Part shown: positions 45,031-52,736 of the stretch, one piece after another | How the letters are laid out: each line of letters begins with the position of its first letter | Position numbering within the stretch: the first letter of the stretch is position 1 | Notes under the pieces: model-generated | The model's database searches: none | Seen by the model: the letters and a program-made list of their open reading frames with translations, nothing else | Told to the model about the DNA's origin: nothing | Assembly: GCA_036655355.1 (NCBI GenBank) | Contig: JAVVQG010000004.1 | Coordinates: 124,001 to 188,000 of the forward strand | DNA: 64,000 nt | Origin: JAUNSR01 sp036655355 | GTDB taxonomy: Bacteria; Bacteroidota; Bacteroidia; Bacteroidales; JAUNSR01 | Reading direction: 5' to 3' | Position numbers and translations under genes: made by a program

Positions 45031-45201
45031 ATGAAAGAGTTAATAAGAAATGCCGGCGTTATTCTTGTTCTAATCGGCGTTGCAATTCTAGCTGTCCCAT
45101 ACTTCACTCACGCTATGAGCAACACGTTGCTGATTACGGGTTTGGCAGTAATCATCCTTGGAGTTATCGCAACAATCGTTTTCAACAGAATTGCGGATTA
45201 A
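45031..45201 (+). CDS. 56-residue two-helix membrane protein
   Basis: The frame encodes MKELIRNAGVILVLIGVAIL, a short Pro/His turn, then SNTLLITGLAVIILGVIATI and a charged tail VFNRIAD. Two strong transmembrane helices fill most of the protein. It starts at an ATG after an AT-rich leader and ends before a terminator. I have seen small hydrophobic proteins of similar layout in Bacteroidales but know no function. Codon use is like its neighbours. Confidence 0.7.
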   Translation: MKELIRNAGVILVLIGVAILAVPYFTHAMSNTLLITGLAVIILGVIATIVFNRIAD

Positions 45202-45220
45202 GGTTTTTCAAATGGCATAA

Positions 45221-45271
45221 AAAAGAGGCTGTCTAAAATTCACATAAATGAATTTGGCTGCCTCTTTTTTT
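45221..45271 (+). terminator. Terminator of the 56-residue protein gene
   Basis: AAAGAGGC pairs with GCCTCTTT and an inner AAATTCA/TGAATTT pair extends it, followed by a T tract. Confidence 0.75.
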
Positions 45272-45332
45272 ATATGTGAATCAACCGTTGCCAAACATAA
45301 GATAACGCGTCTCATCGGAGAAATGCTAAAAA

Positions 45333-45360
45333 AAAAGCGTCTGCCAGAGCAGACGCTTTT
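45333..45360 (-). terminator. Terminator of rprXY
   Basis: AAAAGCGTCTGC pairs with GCAGACGCTTTT around a 4-nt loop; T-rich on the minus strand. Confidence 0.85.
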
Positions 45361-45374
45361 CTATTTGATGCAAA

Positions 45375-46085
45375 TTATTTTGCTTTTGGTTCAGCTTCAG
45401 GAGCAATCAGTTTATATCCTTTACCATGAATATTGATGATTTCAATATTTGGATCATCTTTAAGATGTTTACGTAGTTTCGTGATATAAACGTCCATGCT
45501 ACGTGCATTGAAGTAGTTATCATCAATCCAGATGGTTTTCAATGCGAAATTTCTTTCAAGGATTTCGTTTACATGAGCGCAAAGAAGGCTCAACAAGTCT
45601 GACTCCTTCGTTGTAAGTTTTGTAGTTTTATCGCCGATCGACAACACCTGTTTCTGTGTATCGAAAGTAAATCCACCGATTTTATAAGTAGTAACTTCTT
45701 TCCCTTTTTTGCCTTTAACGCGGCGAAGAATTGCTTCAATTCTGAAAAGAAGTTCTTCCATGCTGAAAGGTTTTGTGATATAATCATCTCCACCGATCTT
45801 GAACCCTTCAAGAATATCATCTTTAAGCGATTTCGCTGTCAAGAAAATAATAGGCACTTCGCTGTTTACGGTTCTGATTTCCTGAGCCAATGTGAAGCCA
45901 TCTTTCTTTGGCATCATAACGTCAAGAACACAGAAATCATATTTCCCTTTCAGGAATGCTTTGTAACCGCTTTCACCGTCTGAAAACAAGTCACACATAT
46001 AACCTTTTGCCTGAAGATATTCTCTCAATAACATACCAAGATTTTCATCATCTTCGCATAGTAATATTCGCAATCTTTCTTCCAT
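45375..46085 (-). CDS. rprY: OmpR-family response regulator RprY
   Basis: A 236-residue response regulator. The receiver domain has the acidic pair ILLCEDDE, the phosphoryl Asp55 in CVLDVMMP, and conserved Thr/Lys (LTAK). The winged-helix output is of the OmpR/PhoB type (TKLTTKESDLLSLLCAHVNEILERN and SRSMDVYITKLRKHLKDDP). The gene is preceded by a histidine kinase with only 2 bp between them. The pair matches B. fragilis/P. gingivalis RprXY, linked to stress and envelope responses there. Confidence 0.93.
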   Translation of the reverse strand: MEERLRILLCEDDENLGMLLREYLQAKGYMCDLFSDGESGYKAFLKGKYDFCVLDVMMPKKDGFTLAQEIRTVNSEVPIIFLTAKSLKDDILEGFKIGGDDYITKPFSMEELLFRIEAILRRVKGKKGKEVTTYKIGGFTFDTQKQVLSIGDKTTKLTTKESDLLSLLCAHVNEILERNFALKTIWIDDNYFNARSMDVYITKLRKHLKDDPNIEIINIHGKGYKLIAPEAEPKAK

Positions 46086-46087
46086 AA

Positions 46088-47638
46088 CTATTTGTTTTTT
46101 ATTAGAGGTAGTGTAATAATAAATTTTGTTCCAATATTATATTCGCTTTCTGCGCGAATAGTTCCTTTATGATCTCTTACGATCTTCATTACGTAGGCCA
46201 GACCCAAACCGAATCCTTTTACGTTGTGGAGATTCCCGGTCGGAACACGGTAGAATTTCTCAAAAATCTTTTTAAGATTTTCTTTCTTGATACCGATCCC
46301 GTTGTCCTGAATGGAGATTTCGAGCTTATCGCCGTCGTCCCAAGTTCGAACCAGCAATTTCAACGGCTCCTCCTCTTTGGCATATTTCACCGCATTATCC
46401 AACAGGTTAAACACCACATTGGTAAAATGCATTTCATCAAGCATCACCATCGCATTTTTCGCATCGAGATGCGTTTCGATTGTTCCGCCGAACTTCTCAA
46501 CCTTGAGTTTGAACGTTCCCGCCACATTCGTAATCAGTTCGTTCGCATCCACGGAATTCAGTTTCAAAGTGGTCTTCTGTCGATCGAACATCGACATCTG
46601 AAGCACCTTCTCAACCTGGAACCGCAATCGCTTCGTTTCATCGTTGATCACGCCTGAAATGTGCTTGAACAGCGCCGGACTTTTTCCAACCTCCGGATCA
46701 TTCAACATCTGGGCGGCCAATGAAATCGTCGAAATAGGCGTTTTAAATTCATGCGTCATGTTGTTAATGAAATCGTTTTTCATCTCCGTCAGACGCTTCT
46801 GTCGGAAAGCGAGCACGATCGTAAACAGAAATGTAACCAACATGATCAGTGTGAATATGAACGAGGGAATCATGAATTTCACCGAAGTGAAAATGTAATT
46901 CTTCTGCGTCGGAAAATTCACCTTCAAGTAGTTCAGCCTCGAGGGGGGATCGTTCTGGAAAAGAATCTGCGTAAAACTGCTCTTATCTTCATCCGTTTTA
47001 TAATCCCTGGTTTTATAAACCACATTTCCATCCTTGTCAATGATCGCGAATTGATAGGAAAGGTTCAAACCGTTATTCTGAAGATCCGCCTTTAGGTAAT
47101 CATTCAGCTTCTTCACATTCACCCTTTCCATAATCGGGCGCGAGCTCGATTTAGTCAATATTTTGAAAACCACCTCATCCAAAAGAGCCTTTTGATAAAG
47201 GTATTGGCCTTTCAAAATATCCTGCATTGCCTTTGATGTACTGGAGATTGTATTGTGACCGTGTTTCGGAGAGATTGAAACCTTTCGTTCAATCGTATCT
47301 GAAGAATACCCTTTGAACTCGAAGTTCGAAATGGTACCGTCAGCATTCATAATTGAAAAATGATCTCTTCTTACATAGTCAAGTTCAGAATCGCCCTCCC
47401 GGGTTAATGAAGAAAGTAATTTCTTCTGCGTTTCTTCAATATCCTCATCCAGATATCGTCTTGTTTCTTCCCATTCCAAGCTTTTTGAAACTCGTTGAAG
47501 ACTTCTTCTCACAGCTTCGGTAAACTGTTCGTTTCTCATCTTCACCATCGCTTCCATATAGCTGATCTGTAAATACAACAATCCAATAAATGTCATACCC
47601 ATGATCAACACCAATAGCCATATCGTAGATTTCTTCAT
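46088..47638 (-). CDS. rprX: Sensor histidine kinase RprX
   Basis: A 516-residue membrane kinase partner of RprY. Transmembrane helices at about 6-25 (TIWLLVLIMGMTFIGLLYLQ) and 256-277 (MIPSFIFTLIMLVTFLFTIV) flank a periplasmic sensor domain of about 230 residues. The HisKA box is NNMTHEFKTPISTI with His296. HATPase motifs are NVVFNLLDNAVKYA (N box), IQDNGIGIK (G1), and GFGLGLAYVMKIV (G2). All kinase motifs appear intact. It is transcribed with rprY and has an inverted repeat just upstream of its start. Confidence 0.94.
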   Translation of the reverse strand: MKKSTIWLLVLIMGMTFIGLLYLQISYMEAMVKMRNEQFTEAVRRSLQRVSKSLEWEETRRYLDEDIEETQKKLLSSLTREGDSELDYVRRDHFSIMNADGTISNFEFKGYSSDTIERKVSISPKHGHNTISSTSKAMQDILKGQYLYQKALLDEVVFKILTKSSSRPIMERVNVKKLNDYLKADLQNNGLNLSYQFAIIDKDGNVVYKTRDYKTDEDKSSFTQILFQNDPPSRLNYLKVNFPTQKNYIFTSVKFMIPSFIFTLIMLVTFLFTIVLAFRQKRLTEMKNDFINNMTHEFKTPISTISLAAQMLNDPEVGKSPALFKHISGVINDETKRLRFQVEKVLQMSMFDRQKTTLKLNSVDANELITNVAGTFKLKVEKFGGTIETHLDAKNAMVMLDEMHFTNVVFNLLDNAVKYAKEEEPLKLLVRTWDDGDKLEISIQDNGIGIKKENLKKIFEKFYRVPTGNLHNVKGFGLGLAYVMKIVRDHKGTIRAESEYNIGTKFIITLPLIKNK

Positions 47639-47655
47639 AAAGTCTCTTCTCTTTC

Positions 47656-47673
47656 ATTCGGTTTTAGCCGAAT
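47656..47673. promoter_or_regulatory. Palindromic site upstream of rprX
   Basis: ATTCGG-TTTTAG-CCGAAT, a perfect 6-bp inverted repeat with a 6-nt spacer, 17 bp upstream of the rprX start. It could be an operator for autoregulation or a leader hairpin. Confidence 0.4.
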
Positions 47674-47825
47674 TACACAACTTTTTCACTGCATTACAAG
47701 CTATTTTCTTAGTTTACAATATATAAACAATACTAATTCCGATTTTGTTTTATAATATAAAGAAAATTTTTTGCAAATCAGCTTTTAACATTAGCACACA
47801 AAATTAACAAATAAATCTTTAACAA

Positions 47826-47857
47826 AAAAGGCCAATCTAAAAGTAGATTGGCCTTTT
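47826..47857 (-). terminator. Terminator of the EF-G paralogue gene
   Basis: AAAAGGCCAATCT pairs with AGATTGGCCTTTT around a 6-nt loop, with a T-rich tail on the minus strand. Confidence 0.85.
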
Positions 47858-47881
47858 ACAGTTTTTTAATCAATTAGATAA

Positions 47882-50041
47882 TCATTCTGCTTCCTGCAAA
47901 GCTTCATATTCTTTTAACAGTTTATCCTGCACATCCGAAGGGACCAATTCATAAGAAGCGAACTTCATATTGAAAGAGGCGCGTCCACCGGTCATCGCAC
48001 TCAATGTAGTGGAGTAAGAAGACATCTCTTTGAGCGGAACCTTCGCTGAAATCTTTTCAAATCCGCTTTCGCTGCTCATTCCCATGATTAGTCCCCGACG
48101 GGTTTGCAAATCGCTCATCACGTCTCCCATTTTATCTGCCGGAACAAAGACCTCTACGTCATAAATCGGCTCGAGCAACTTCGGATTAGCCTGTTTAAAG
48201 GCATCACTGAAGGCGTTGCGGCCAGCCAGACGGAAAGAGATTTCATTTGAATCTACCGGATGCATTTTGCCGTCATAGACGCACACACGCACATCACGGG
48301 CATAAGAGCCGGTAAGCGGCCCCTGCTCCATTCGATCCATCAACCCCTTCATGATTGCCGGAAGGAAACGCGAGTCGATCGCTCCCCCTACGATACAATT
48401 CACAAAGACCAGTTTGCCACCCCAATCCAAATCGATAACCTGGGTATCTCGAACATTCATCCGATACTCCTGACCGTTGAACTTATAGGCGGTTGGCACC
48501 GGCATATCGTCATAATAAGGCTCTACGATGATATGCACCTCCCCGAATTGTCCTGCTCCGCCCGATTGTTTCTTGTGACGGTAATCGGCACGGGCGGCCT
48601 TGGTTATGGTTTCGCGATACGGAATGCGAGGATCCGCAAACTGCATCGCGATCTTATCGTTGTTTTCAATACGCCATTTCAACGTGCGCAGGTGGAATTC
48701 ACCCTGCCCGTGAACGAGCGTCTGACGCAACTCTTTCGACTGTTCGATAATAAGTGTCGGATCTTCCTCGTGCATACGCAACAAGATCTCATTCAGCTTC
48801 TCGGTATCGGATTCATTCACCGCCTTAATCGCACGCCGATATTTCGGAGCAGGATATTTGATGAAATCAAACTGATAATCACAACCCTTTTGATTGAGCG
48901 TATTACCGGTACGTACATCTTTTAGTTTTACGGCTACACCGATGTCCCCCGCTACCAACTCCTCCACCTTCGTGCGGATCTGTCCGCTTACACAGAACAA
49001 CTGGGCCATACGCTCTTTAGAGCCCCCGCGACTTTCATTCACCAGGTCGTCACCCTCTTTCACCCTGCCGGACATCACCTTGAAGTAAGATACTTCACCG
49101 ATATGAGGTTCAACCGTGGTTTTAAAGAAAAACAGACTGGTCGGACCATTCGCATCCGGAGCAACTTCAACCCCTTTCGTCGTAACGGGCTTCGGCATTT
49201 CCGATACCAAAGGAACCACATTACCCAGGAACTCCATCAAACGGCGTACGCCCATGTCTCGTTCGGCATCCACGCAGAACACCGGAAACATCCCACGGGA
49301 GATCAAACCGCGATGAATCCCTTCACGCATCTCATCCTCGCTCAGTGTTCCCTGGTCGAAGAATTTCTCCATCAATGTTTCGTCATTTTCAGCTGCCGCT
49401 TCCACAAGTGCCTGGTGCAGCCGTTCAGCCTTCTCTATTTCATCGGCCGGTATATCTAAAACCTCCGGTTCACCCCCTTCGGGCTTCCATCGGTACATCT
49501 TCATTTTCAAAACATCCACCACTGCATTAAAGGATGGACCACAGGTAACAGGATATTGCACCGCCACCACATTTGCTCCGAAATTCTCTTTCAATTGCTC
49601 AAAAACCTGATCAAAATCAGCATGTTCTACATCCAGCTGGTTGATCAGGAAAATGACAGGTTTCTCTGTCTGACGCGTATAACGGAACATATTACGCGTT
49701 CCAACCTGTACGCCGTAATGCGCATCGACCAGCATCACCGCTGTGTCCGTCACATTCAAGGCGGTTATCGCTCCCCCAACAAAGTCATCCGACCCGGGAC
49801 AATCCACTATATTCAGCTTCTTACCCAGATATTCGGCATAAAAAACGGTGGAAAACACAGAATATCCATACTCTCGTTCCACCGGAAAGTAGTCAGACAC
49901 CGTATTTTGGGCCTCCACACTACCACGTCGTTTTATTACACCACACTCGTAAAGCATTGCTTCGGCGAGTGTGGTTTTCCCTACGCCCTTACTTCCTAAC
50001 AGGGCGATGTTTTTGATTTCGTTCGATTGATATACCTTCAT
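47882..50041 (-). CDS. Elongation factor G paralogue (EF-G2 type) with non-canonical GTPase site
   Basis: A 719-residue EF-G homologue. The five domains are present: G domain with P-loop GSKGVGKT (16-23), NQLD in place of NKxD, then II-V, ending in EALQEAE. Key catalytic features differ from canonical EF-G. The DxPGH motif reads DCPGS, with Ser84 replacing the catalytic His, and the switch I RGITI motif reads EYGYS. The domain IV loop is SGGAGQFGEV. Bacteroides EF-G2 is reported to translocate without GTP hydrolysis and to be needed under carbon starvation and in the gut; this protein fits that group. I place the start at 50041, 15 codons after an upstream ATG. Confidence 0.88.
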   Translation of the reverse strand: MKVYQSNEIKNIALLGSKGVGKTTLAEAMLYECGVIKRRGSVEAQNTVSDYFPVEREYGYSVFSTVFYAEYLGKKLNIVDCPGSDDFVGGAITALNVTDTAVMLVDAHYGVQVGTRNMFRYTRQTEKPVIFLINQLDVEHADFDQVFEQLKENFGANVVAVQYPVTCGPSFNAVVDVLKMKMYRWKPEGGEPEVLDIPADEIEKAERLHQALVEAAAENDETLMEKFFDQGTLSEDEMREGIHRGLISRGMFPVFCVDAERDMGVRRLMEFLGNVVPLVSEMPKPVTTKGVEVAPDANGPTSLFFFKTTVEPHIGEVSYFKVMSGRVKEGDDLVNESRGGSKERMAQLFCVSGQIRTKVEELVAGDIGVAVKLKDVRTGNTLNQKGCDYQFDFIKYPAPKYRRAIKAVNESDTEKLNEILLRMHEEDPTLIIEQSKELRQTLVHGQGEFHLRTLKWRIENNDKIAMQFADPRIPYRETITKAARADYRHKKQSGGAGQFGEVHIIVEPYYDDMPVPTAYKFNGQEYRMNVRDTQVIDLDWGGKLVFVNCIVGGAIDSRFLPAIMKGLMDRMEQGPLTGSYARDVRVCVYDGKMHPVDSNEISFRLAGRNAFSDAFKQANPKLLEPIYDVEVFVPADKMGDVMSDLQTRRGLIMGMSSESGFEKISAKVPLKEMSSYSTTLSAMTGGRASFNMKFASYELVPSDVQDKLLKEYEALQEAE

Positions 50042-50077
50042 AATATTACAATTTATAAGTTTGACAATCGGAGAATT

Positions 50078-50095
50078 CCATTTCAATGGAAATGG
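50078..50095. other. Inverted repeat upstream of the EF-G paralogue
   Basis: CCATTTC-AATG-GAAATGG, a perfect 7-bp hairpin with a 4-nt loop, 36 bp upstream of the ATG in the probable leader. Confidence 0.5.
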
Positions 50096-50310
50096 TGAAT
50101 GAAATTTACAAATTAATATAAACTATAACAATCAGGGAGTTATGTTTGAAAACAGAAAAGTCGAACGTTATATAATTAATTAGATGATTTAAAAAAAATC
50201 ATTTCATGAAGTTGGGTAAAATTGACTAACAGATGTAGTTTTTTACTGAAATCGAAACATCAATTTTTGGGAATTGTTCATTAATCTTTATAACAGAGAA
50301 ACGGGTGCGA

Positions 50311-50820
50311 TCATTGTCGCAGGATACGCGTGATAGAGAAACTCTGCCGGTGGAAAATGAATACCGGAAGGGTTGCCCCGAGCACCAATGCAAATAAGAC
50401 AAAAATGGTGGTCAAACCGTTCTGAAATATTGAAACCATATAGGATACGGCCTCTCCCTGGTCTGCGACATGCAGAAATCGGGTAAGTGAAAGAATGGTC
50501 TTATAGGCGAACATACCGGGAATCATCGGCAACAAAGAGGGAAAGGTGAACACCTCTACCGGACAATGGATGTAACGGGCAAACGGAATGGCCAAAAGGC
50601 CGATGGAGAAAGCCGCGAAGAAGGATGCCATCGTGATATTGAAGTCTATCAGCGAGAAATGCATTAGGAAATAACGCAACCCGTGACCCACCGCAGCCAG
50701 CAAAGCCGATATAAGAATGGCCTTACGGGGAGGATTGGAGATAACGGCGAAACCGATGGCTGCCAACGCAGCAAAAAGAGCATCGAGTAAAATATCGATC
50801 AGAAAGGAGAACGTAATCAT
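50311..50820 (-). CDS. ThrE-type exporter, C-terminal half (DUF3815)
   Basis: A 169-residue membrane protein with about five helices that forms the second half of a split threonine/serine exporter. Segments such as LLPMIPGMFAYKTILSLTRF match the ThrE_2 (DUF3815) family. It starts at 50820 with an ATG overlapping the stop of the preceding gene by 4 bp; longer frames upstream are antisense-type artefacts of the overlapping gene. Together the two proteins probably export threonine or serine or another small metabolite. The role is inferred from the family. Confidence 0.85.
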   Translation of the reverse strand: MITFSFLIDILLDALFAALAAIGFAVISNPPRKAILISALLAAVGHGLRYFLMHFSLIDFNITMASFFAAFSIGLLAIPFARYIHCPVEVFTFPSLLPMIPGMFAYKTILSLTRFLHVADQGEAVSYMVSIFQNGLTTIFVLFALVLGATLPVFIFHRQSFSITRILRQ

Positions 50821-51590
50821 AATGCGCTGATATTGGTTATTAACAAAGTCAAGGATAAGCCTATGGCGATACAGATAATTAAAAGTATCGCGTTGATAAA
50901 ACGGGAGGTGGCAGCCAACACATGGCCGTCTATGGTATCCATAATGGAATTTATCAACGGAACACCCGGAATCAGAAAAAGCACGCTGGTACCCAACGCC
51001 ATCTCCGGTGTTTTGCCGATCTGAAATAAATACCCCGCACTTCCGATCATCGATGCTACAAAGGAGGAGATGATGAACACGGCGAAATGATTCCAATGAC
51101 GATGCAACAGGATCTGCCGTAAACGGAATCCGAAAAGCGTTGCCACAAAAACAATCCCCATGGAGATCAGGTCTCCTTGGAAAAGGCGACAAAATGAAGC
51201 GTTGGCGATGGCTACCAAGAACAACACCACCCACTCATTTTCCCGCGGTTCAGATATGATTTCATGATAACGCGCTTTCAACTCCTCTAATGAGAGATGA
51301 TGATCGTACGCTTCCCAACTCAACGTACTCAGACGGGAATTGATTGCAAAATTCAAAGGCAGAGACTTGATCTTACTAACGGTACTGTAAGAGTGACTAT
51401 TTTCTTTGTTTCGCAACGTCATGATGATCGTTTTCTGAAAGATCGTCATATCCAACTCACAGTTAAAAGAGGCTGAAATACGACTGCTGTTTTTGACTAC
51501 GCGCGAGGTTTGAACCCCTACTGCCATCAGGGAAGTGGAATAATCCGCTAGAAACCCCGATAACTCTTTCAATTGATTGTGTACATCCAT
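50817..51590 (-). CDS. ThrE-type exporter, N-terminal half (DUF1212)
   Basis: A 257-residue protein: a soluble N-terminal domain (LSGFLADYSTSLMAVGVQTSRV, residues 1-110) and about five transmembrane helices (IVFVATLFGFRLRQIL, VASMIGSAGYLFQIG, FLIPGVPLINSIMDTIDGH). It matches the ThrE N-terminal domain (DUF1212). The two-gene split is common in Bacteroidetes. It is divergent from a LysR regulator, with the two promoters in a 126-bp gap, so LysR control is likely. Confidence 0.88.
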   Translation of the reverse strand: MDVHNQLKELSGFLADYSTSLMAVGVQTSRVVKNSSRISASFNCELDMTIFQKTIIMTLRNKENSHSYSTVSKIKSLPLNFAINSRLSTLSWEAYDHHLSLEELKARYHEIISEPRENEWVVLFLVAIANASFCRLFQGDLISMGIVFVATLFGFRLRQILLHRHWNHFAVFIISSFVASMIGSAGYLFQIGKTPEMALGTSVLFLIPGVPLINSIMDTIDGHVLAATSRFINAILLIICIAIGLSLTLLITNISAL

Positions 51591-51631
51591 CGTTTTTCAA
51601 AATATAAAATCCAGTTTTATTTAATCGGCGG

Positions 51632-51639
51632 CAAAGGTA
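51632..51639 (-). promoter_or_regulatory. -7 promoter element of the thrE pair
   Basis: TACCTTTG on the minus strand, exact, 41 bp upstream of the ATG at 51590. Confidence 0.55.
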
Positions 51640-51659
51640 TCCCGACACAAACGGTTTGC

Positions 51660-51667
51660 TAAATTTG
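51660..51667 (+). promoter_or_regulatory. -7 promoter element of the LysR gene
   Basis: TAAATTTG, exact, about 50 bp upstream of the LysR start and 21 bp from the divergent thrE promoter. Confidence 0.55.
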
Positions 51668-51681
51668 CAAAACAGATTATT

Positions 51682-51698
51682 TCTATTTAATCGATAGA
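51682..51698. promoter_or_regulatory. Candidate LysR T-N11-A binding site
   Basis: TCTAT-TTAATCG-ATAGA is a perfect inverted repeat containing T-N11-A (T51684 and A51696), the general LysR-box form. It lies in the divergent thrE/LysR gap. Confidence 0.45.
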
Positions 51699-51716
51699 TA
51701 AAACCGATTGATGATT

Positions 51717-52601
51717 ATGGAGCTCAGACAACTCAGATATTTTACAGAAGCCGCCGAACAGCTTAATTTCACGGAAGCAGCAAGAAACATGTGCATCACG
51801 CAGAGTACACTTTCACAACAGATTAAACAGCTTGAAGAGGAGTTAGACATTTTACTTTTTGACCGGATCGGGAAAAGGGTGTTGCTCACAGAAGCGGGCG
51901 AATCGTTCCTGCCCTATGCGAAGAAAACGCTCCAGGAAGCAGAATCGGGGAAACAAATTATCATGGATCTTCAAAATATCGAGGGCGGAACGTTACGGAT
52001 CGGTGTGACCTACAGCCTGAGCCCACTACTCACGAATGCGATTATACTCTTCACAAAACGTCACCCGGCAGTCAAACTGGAGATACAATACCGCAGTTCG
52101 GGCGACTTACTTGAACTTCTGAAAAACCACAAAGTGGATGTGATCCTCTCTTTCAAGCCCGCAGTGGAGGAACCGCACATTGAATCAACCGTTCTCTTTG
52201 AATCCTCCCTGTCACTCGTCGTGCACCGGTTCCACCCTTTGGCCGCTCTAAAAAGCATTTCTCTTGAACGACTGTCGAACGAACCTCTGATTCTGCTTTC
52301 AAAAGGATATACGGCACGGGCGATGCTGGACCATCAGCTTGAACAAAAAGGAATACACCTGAATCCGGCCGTAGAGTTGAACGAAGTGAACATCTTACTT
52401 CAATTGGTAAAAAGCGGACGGTGGGCAACGGTGCTCTCCAAAGCGACCATCTTCGGCCAATCCGACCTCAAAGCAATCCCGTTGGCTACCAAGAGTTCTC
52501 AGATGAATGCCGCATTACTCTCACTCAAAGACGTATATAAGAAGAAATCAATGCTGGCCTTTACCAAATTACTGCTCAACATATCGGTCGCGCACGGATA
52601 A
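51717..52601 (+). CDS. LysR-family transcriptional regulator
   Basis: A 294-residue regulator. The N-terminal helix-turn-helix is LRQLRYFTEAAEQLNFTEAARNMCITQSTLSQQIKQLEEEL, followed by the wing LFDRIGKRVLLTEAG. The C-terminal part is a PBP2-like ligand domain (LRIGVTYSLSPLLTNAIILF). Residue pattern suggests a CynR/OxyR-like group, but the ligand is unknown. ATG codons occur at 51711 and 51717; I choose 51717 (MELRQLRYF). It is divergent from the thrE pair, its likely target. Confidence 0.93.
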   Translation: MELRQLRYFTEAAEQLNFTEAARNMCITQSTLSQQIKQLEEELDILLFDRIGKRVLLTEAGESFLPYAKKTLQEAESGKQIIMDLQNIEGGTLRIGVTYSLSPLLTNAIILFTKRHPAVKLEIQYRSSGDLLELLKNHKVDVILSFKPAVEEPHIESTVLFESSLSLVVHRFHPLAALKSISLERLSNEPLILLSKGYTARAMLDHQLEQKGIHLNPAVELNEVNILLQLVKSGRWATVLSKATIFGQSDLKAIPLATKSSQMNAALLSLKDVYKKKSMLAFTKLLLNISVAHG

Positions 52602-52610
52602 ATGCGGCAG

Positions 52611-52668
52611 CATCACACTTCAAGTGGGGTAGCTCAACTTTAGACGAGCCATCGCGATTTCATTGTTA
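52611..52668 (+). repeat. Intergenic repeat family R95, right-half fragment
   Basis: CTTCAAGTGGGGTAGCTCAA, ACTTTAGACGAGCC and ATCGCGATTTCATT follow the order of the right half of the family. The left half is missing. Confidence 0.5.
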
Positions 52669-52705
52669 TTATTGAAAAAACAAATTTCTTTTGAAGTATA
52701 ACCCG

Positions 52706-52713
52706 TAATTTTG
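52706..52713 (+). promoter_or_regulatory. -7 promoter element of hemW
   Basis: TAATTTTG, exact, 23 bp upstream of the ATG at 52737. Confidence 0.6.
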
Positions 52714-52736
52714 TTTCTTATCCTAACAGAACACTT

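Noticed and set aside
45248..45436. A 62-codon plus-strand frame between two terminators
   Set aside because: It consists of terminator and reversed rprY sequence, with no start context or family signal.
50821..51234. The upstream extension of the frame that holds the ThrE C-terminal half
   Set aside because: It overlaps the ThrE N-terminal gene in another frame and has no family signal; the ATG at 50820, overlapping the previous stop by 4 bp, is the likely start.
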